Source: Bacteroidia bacterium (GTDB taxonomy: Bacteria; Bacteroidota; Bacteroidia; Bacteroidales; CAJPTX01). From it: a stretch of 43,234 nucleotides of DNA. This document shows positions 42,209 through 43,234 of this stretch, one piece after another. The position numbers and the translations under genes are program-made. The DNA lies in assembly GCA_905373665.1 (NCBI GenBank), contig CAJPTV010000003.1:1-43234 (forward strand), read 5' to 3'. The notes beneath the pieces were generated by a model. It did no database searches. It was given only the letters and a program-made list of their open reading frames with translations, and was not told the DNA's origin. The stretch's first letter is position 1; each line of letters begins with the position of its first letter.

Positions 42209-42919
42209 TCAACCATTTGTCACGATACTCCCTAGTGCCTCGCCTCGGAGGAGTTTGCCGAGCGCGCCGATGCGGTTCATATTGAAGACCACGATCGGGA
42301 TTCGATTCTCTTGGCATAGGGTAAACGCCGTCAAGTCCATGATGCGCAAGCGTCTTTCATAAGCTTGGGAAAAAGTCAGGGAGTCGAACTTTACGGCGTC
42401 GGCGTTCTTTTCGGGGTCGCAATCGTAAATCCCGTCGACACGCGTTCCTTTCAAAAGCGCATCGCAATGAAGTTCTGAAGCTCGGAGTGCGGCAGCGGAG
42501 TCGGTGGTAAAGAAGGGATTGCCTGTGCCTGCCGTAAGAATCGCAATGCGCTTCTGCTCGAGCGCCTCCTCTACGGCTTCGATAGTGTACGGGGTTGCTG
42601 CTGGGCCTGTGGAAAATGCGGAGAAGACCTGTGCGGGACAATGTTCTTTCTCAAAAGCCTCGGCGAGGGCAATGCCGTTAATGACGGTAGCGAGCATCCC
42701 CATCTGGTCGCCCTTTACGCGCCACTTCCCCGCCGTTTCGCCTTGTGCGCCGCGATAGATATTGCCTCCGCCGATCACGAGGGCTATCTGCGTCCCCGTT
42801 TCTCGCGCATCAGCGACGGACTTCGCGTACTCGGACATCACTTGTGGGTCATACCCAAATCCTTGCGCGCCCGCTAAGGCTTCGCCACTCAATTTCAATA
42901 AGATACGTTGGAATTTCAT
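42209..42919 (-). CDS. pyrH: Uridylate (UMP) kinase
   Basis: Phosphorylates UMP to UDP. The 236-aa amino-acid-kinase-fold protein has ILLKLSGEALAG at the N-terminus, ALVIGGGNIYRG, KGDQMGMLATVINGIAL, LTAGTGNPFFTTDSAAALRA and the C-terminal PIVVFNMN. It begins the pyrH-frr-mqnA-corA-nfeD run. A -7-like box (TACTTTTG) lies 36 bp upstream. Confidence 0.96.
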   Translation of the reverse strand: MKFQRILLKLSGEALAGAQGFGYDPQVMSEYAKSVADARETGTQIALVIGGGNIYRGAQGETAGKWRVKGDQMGMLATVINGIALAEAFEKEHCPAQVFSAFSTGPAATPYTIEAVEEALEQKRIAILTAGTGNPFFTTDSAAALRASELHCDALLKGTRVDGIYDCDPEKNADAVKFDSLTFSQAYERRLRIMDLTAFTLCQENRIPIVVFNMNRIGALGKLLRGEALGSIVTNG

Positions 42920-42955
42920 TGACCTCGTTACGCTATTTCCACAATGAGCTTTCTA

Positions 42956-42963
42956 CAAAAGTA
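42956..42963 (-). promoter_or_regulatory. -7 box for the pyrH-frr run
   Basis: TACTTTTG on the minus strand fits TAnnTTTG, 36 bp before pyrH. No TTTG at proper -33 distance. Confidence 0.4.
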
Positions 42964-43016
42964 CTAGTTTTATTTGGAAAGCCGTCTTAGCGAGTTGTCT
43001 ATTTCAAAAATATACC

Positions 43017-43024
43017 TACCTTTG
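43017..43024 (+). promoter_or_regulatory. -7 box of tRNA-Phe
   Basis: TACCTTTG ends 14 bp before the tRNA. GTTG at 42994-42997, 19 bp upstream, is a partial -33 element. Confidence 0.6.
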
Positions 43025-43038
43025 CACTGTGAAACGAA

Positions 43039-43111
43039 GGTGCCATAGCTCAGTTGGTAGAGCAAAGGACTGAAAATCCTTGTGTCCCCGGTTCGATTCC
43101 TGGTGGCACCA
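43039..43111 (+). tRNA. tRNA-Phe (anticodon GAA)
   Basis: Cloverleaf with acceptor GGTGCCA/TGGCACC, D-arm AGCTCAGTTGGTAGAGC, anticodon loop CTGAAAA with anticodon GAA, T-loop TTCGATT and discriminator A at 43111. The T-stem CCCGG/CCTGG has one C-T mismatch. CCA is not encoded. Confidence 0.95.
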
Positions 43112-43126
43112 CACGTTTAAGACGGA

Positions 43127-43164
43127 GCGTCCCTGTACTGGATAGTGCAGGGACGCTTTTTTTT
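43127..43164 (+). terminator. tRNA-Phe terminator
   Basis: GCGTCCCTGTACT (43127-43139) pairs with AGTGCAGGGACGC (43144-43156) around a 4-nt loop, followed by eight T. Confidence 0.9.
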
Positions 43165-43169
43165 GTGCT

Positions 43170-43229
43170 AAGGGGGGGGCTAAGGGCGGTCCTCACGCCG
43201 GACGGGCGGGGATGAAGGAGGGAAAGGAT
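43170..43229. repeat. Dispersed repeat, copy 2
   Basis: Near-identical to 24906-24964 (see there). It starts 5 bp after the T-run of the tRNA-Phe terminator and runs to the window edge, so its full length cannot be seen. Confidence 0.75.
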
Positions 43230-43234
43230 TGCCA

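Noticed and set aside
43039..43111. tRNA-Phe as a pseudogene because of the C-T mismatch in the T-stem
   Set aside because: All other arms pair well, it has a promoter box and a strong terminator, and single mismatches are tolerated.

Overview
The window looks like a chromosomal segment of a Bacteroidales bacterium, most likely near Porphyromonadaceae. The reasons are type IX secretion genes (porQ, sov/sprA), Bacteroidales-only gene neighbours (porQ-cmk-ispH, pyrH-frr), many genes preceded by the Bacteroidetes -7 box TAnnTTTG, a moderately high GC content, and a futalosine-type menaquinone gene (mqnA). The taxonomic placement is inferred from gene content; no rRNA gene is present.

Layout. 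1-984: what looks like the end of an IS256-type insertion sequence, abutting the remnant of a DUF2851 gene. 1029-8420 (minus strand): a Na/Pi cotransporter family protein, kbl, then a thioesterase-porQ-cmk-ispH-manA run. 8625-9072: tRNA-Glu and rpsT behind a good promoter. 9219-9716: a small outer-membrane barrel. 9811-18513 (minus strand): a compact nine-gene chemosensory operon: a 603-aa coiled-coil protein with CheZ-like motifs, a STAS protein, cheY, cheA, cheW, cheR, a histidine-kinase-like ATPase whose phospho-acceptor His is Asn, cheD and cheB. It ends in a strong terminator. 18630-19304 (plus strand): a divergent Crp/Fnr regulator. 19510-24853 (minus strand): envelope proteins (a barrel protein, a lipoprotein, a membrane-anchored propeller-like protein, a secreted protein of unknown function). 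24887-25468: a gene-free, palindrome-rich region with a dispersed repeat and a MITE-like structure. 25469-26709: rplU-rpmA and luxS, divergent. 26657-39076 (minus strand): an EcoRI-type orphan adenine methylase, an RsmI-like methylase, an outer-membrane barrel, the giant sov/sprA, ruvA and pdxA. 39132-42919 (minus strand): pyrH-frr-mqnA-corA-nfeD. 43039-43164: tRNA-Phe with terminator, followed by a second copy of the dispersed repeat.

How the genes work together. The chemosensory operon encodes a complete signalling core (CheA, CheW, CheY) and a complete adaptation set (CheR, CheB, CheD), but no recognisable methyl-accepting receptor and no flagellar gene. Its unusual members (the CheZ-like 603-aa protein, the STAS protein, the His-less kinase homologue) make it the most interesting part of the window. 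The output is unknown. Because the same genome encodes type IX secretion components, which power gliding in other Bacteroidetes, gliding or surface behaviour is one possibility and non-motility regulation is another; this is inference. The remaining operons are mainly housekeeping (isoprenoid, nucleotide, menaquinone and B6 synthesis, translation, recombination) mixed with secretion and envelope genes.
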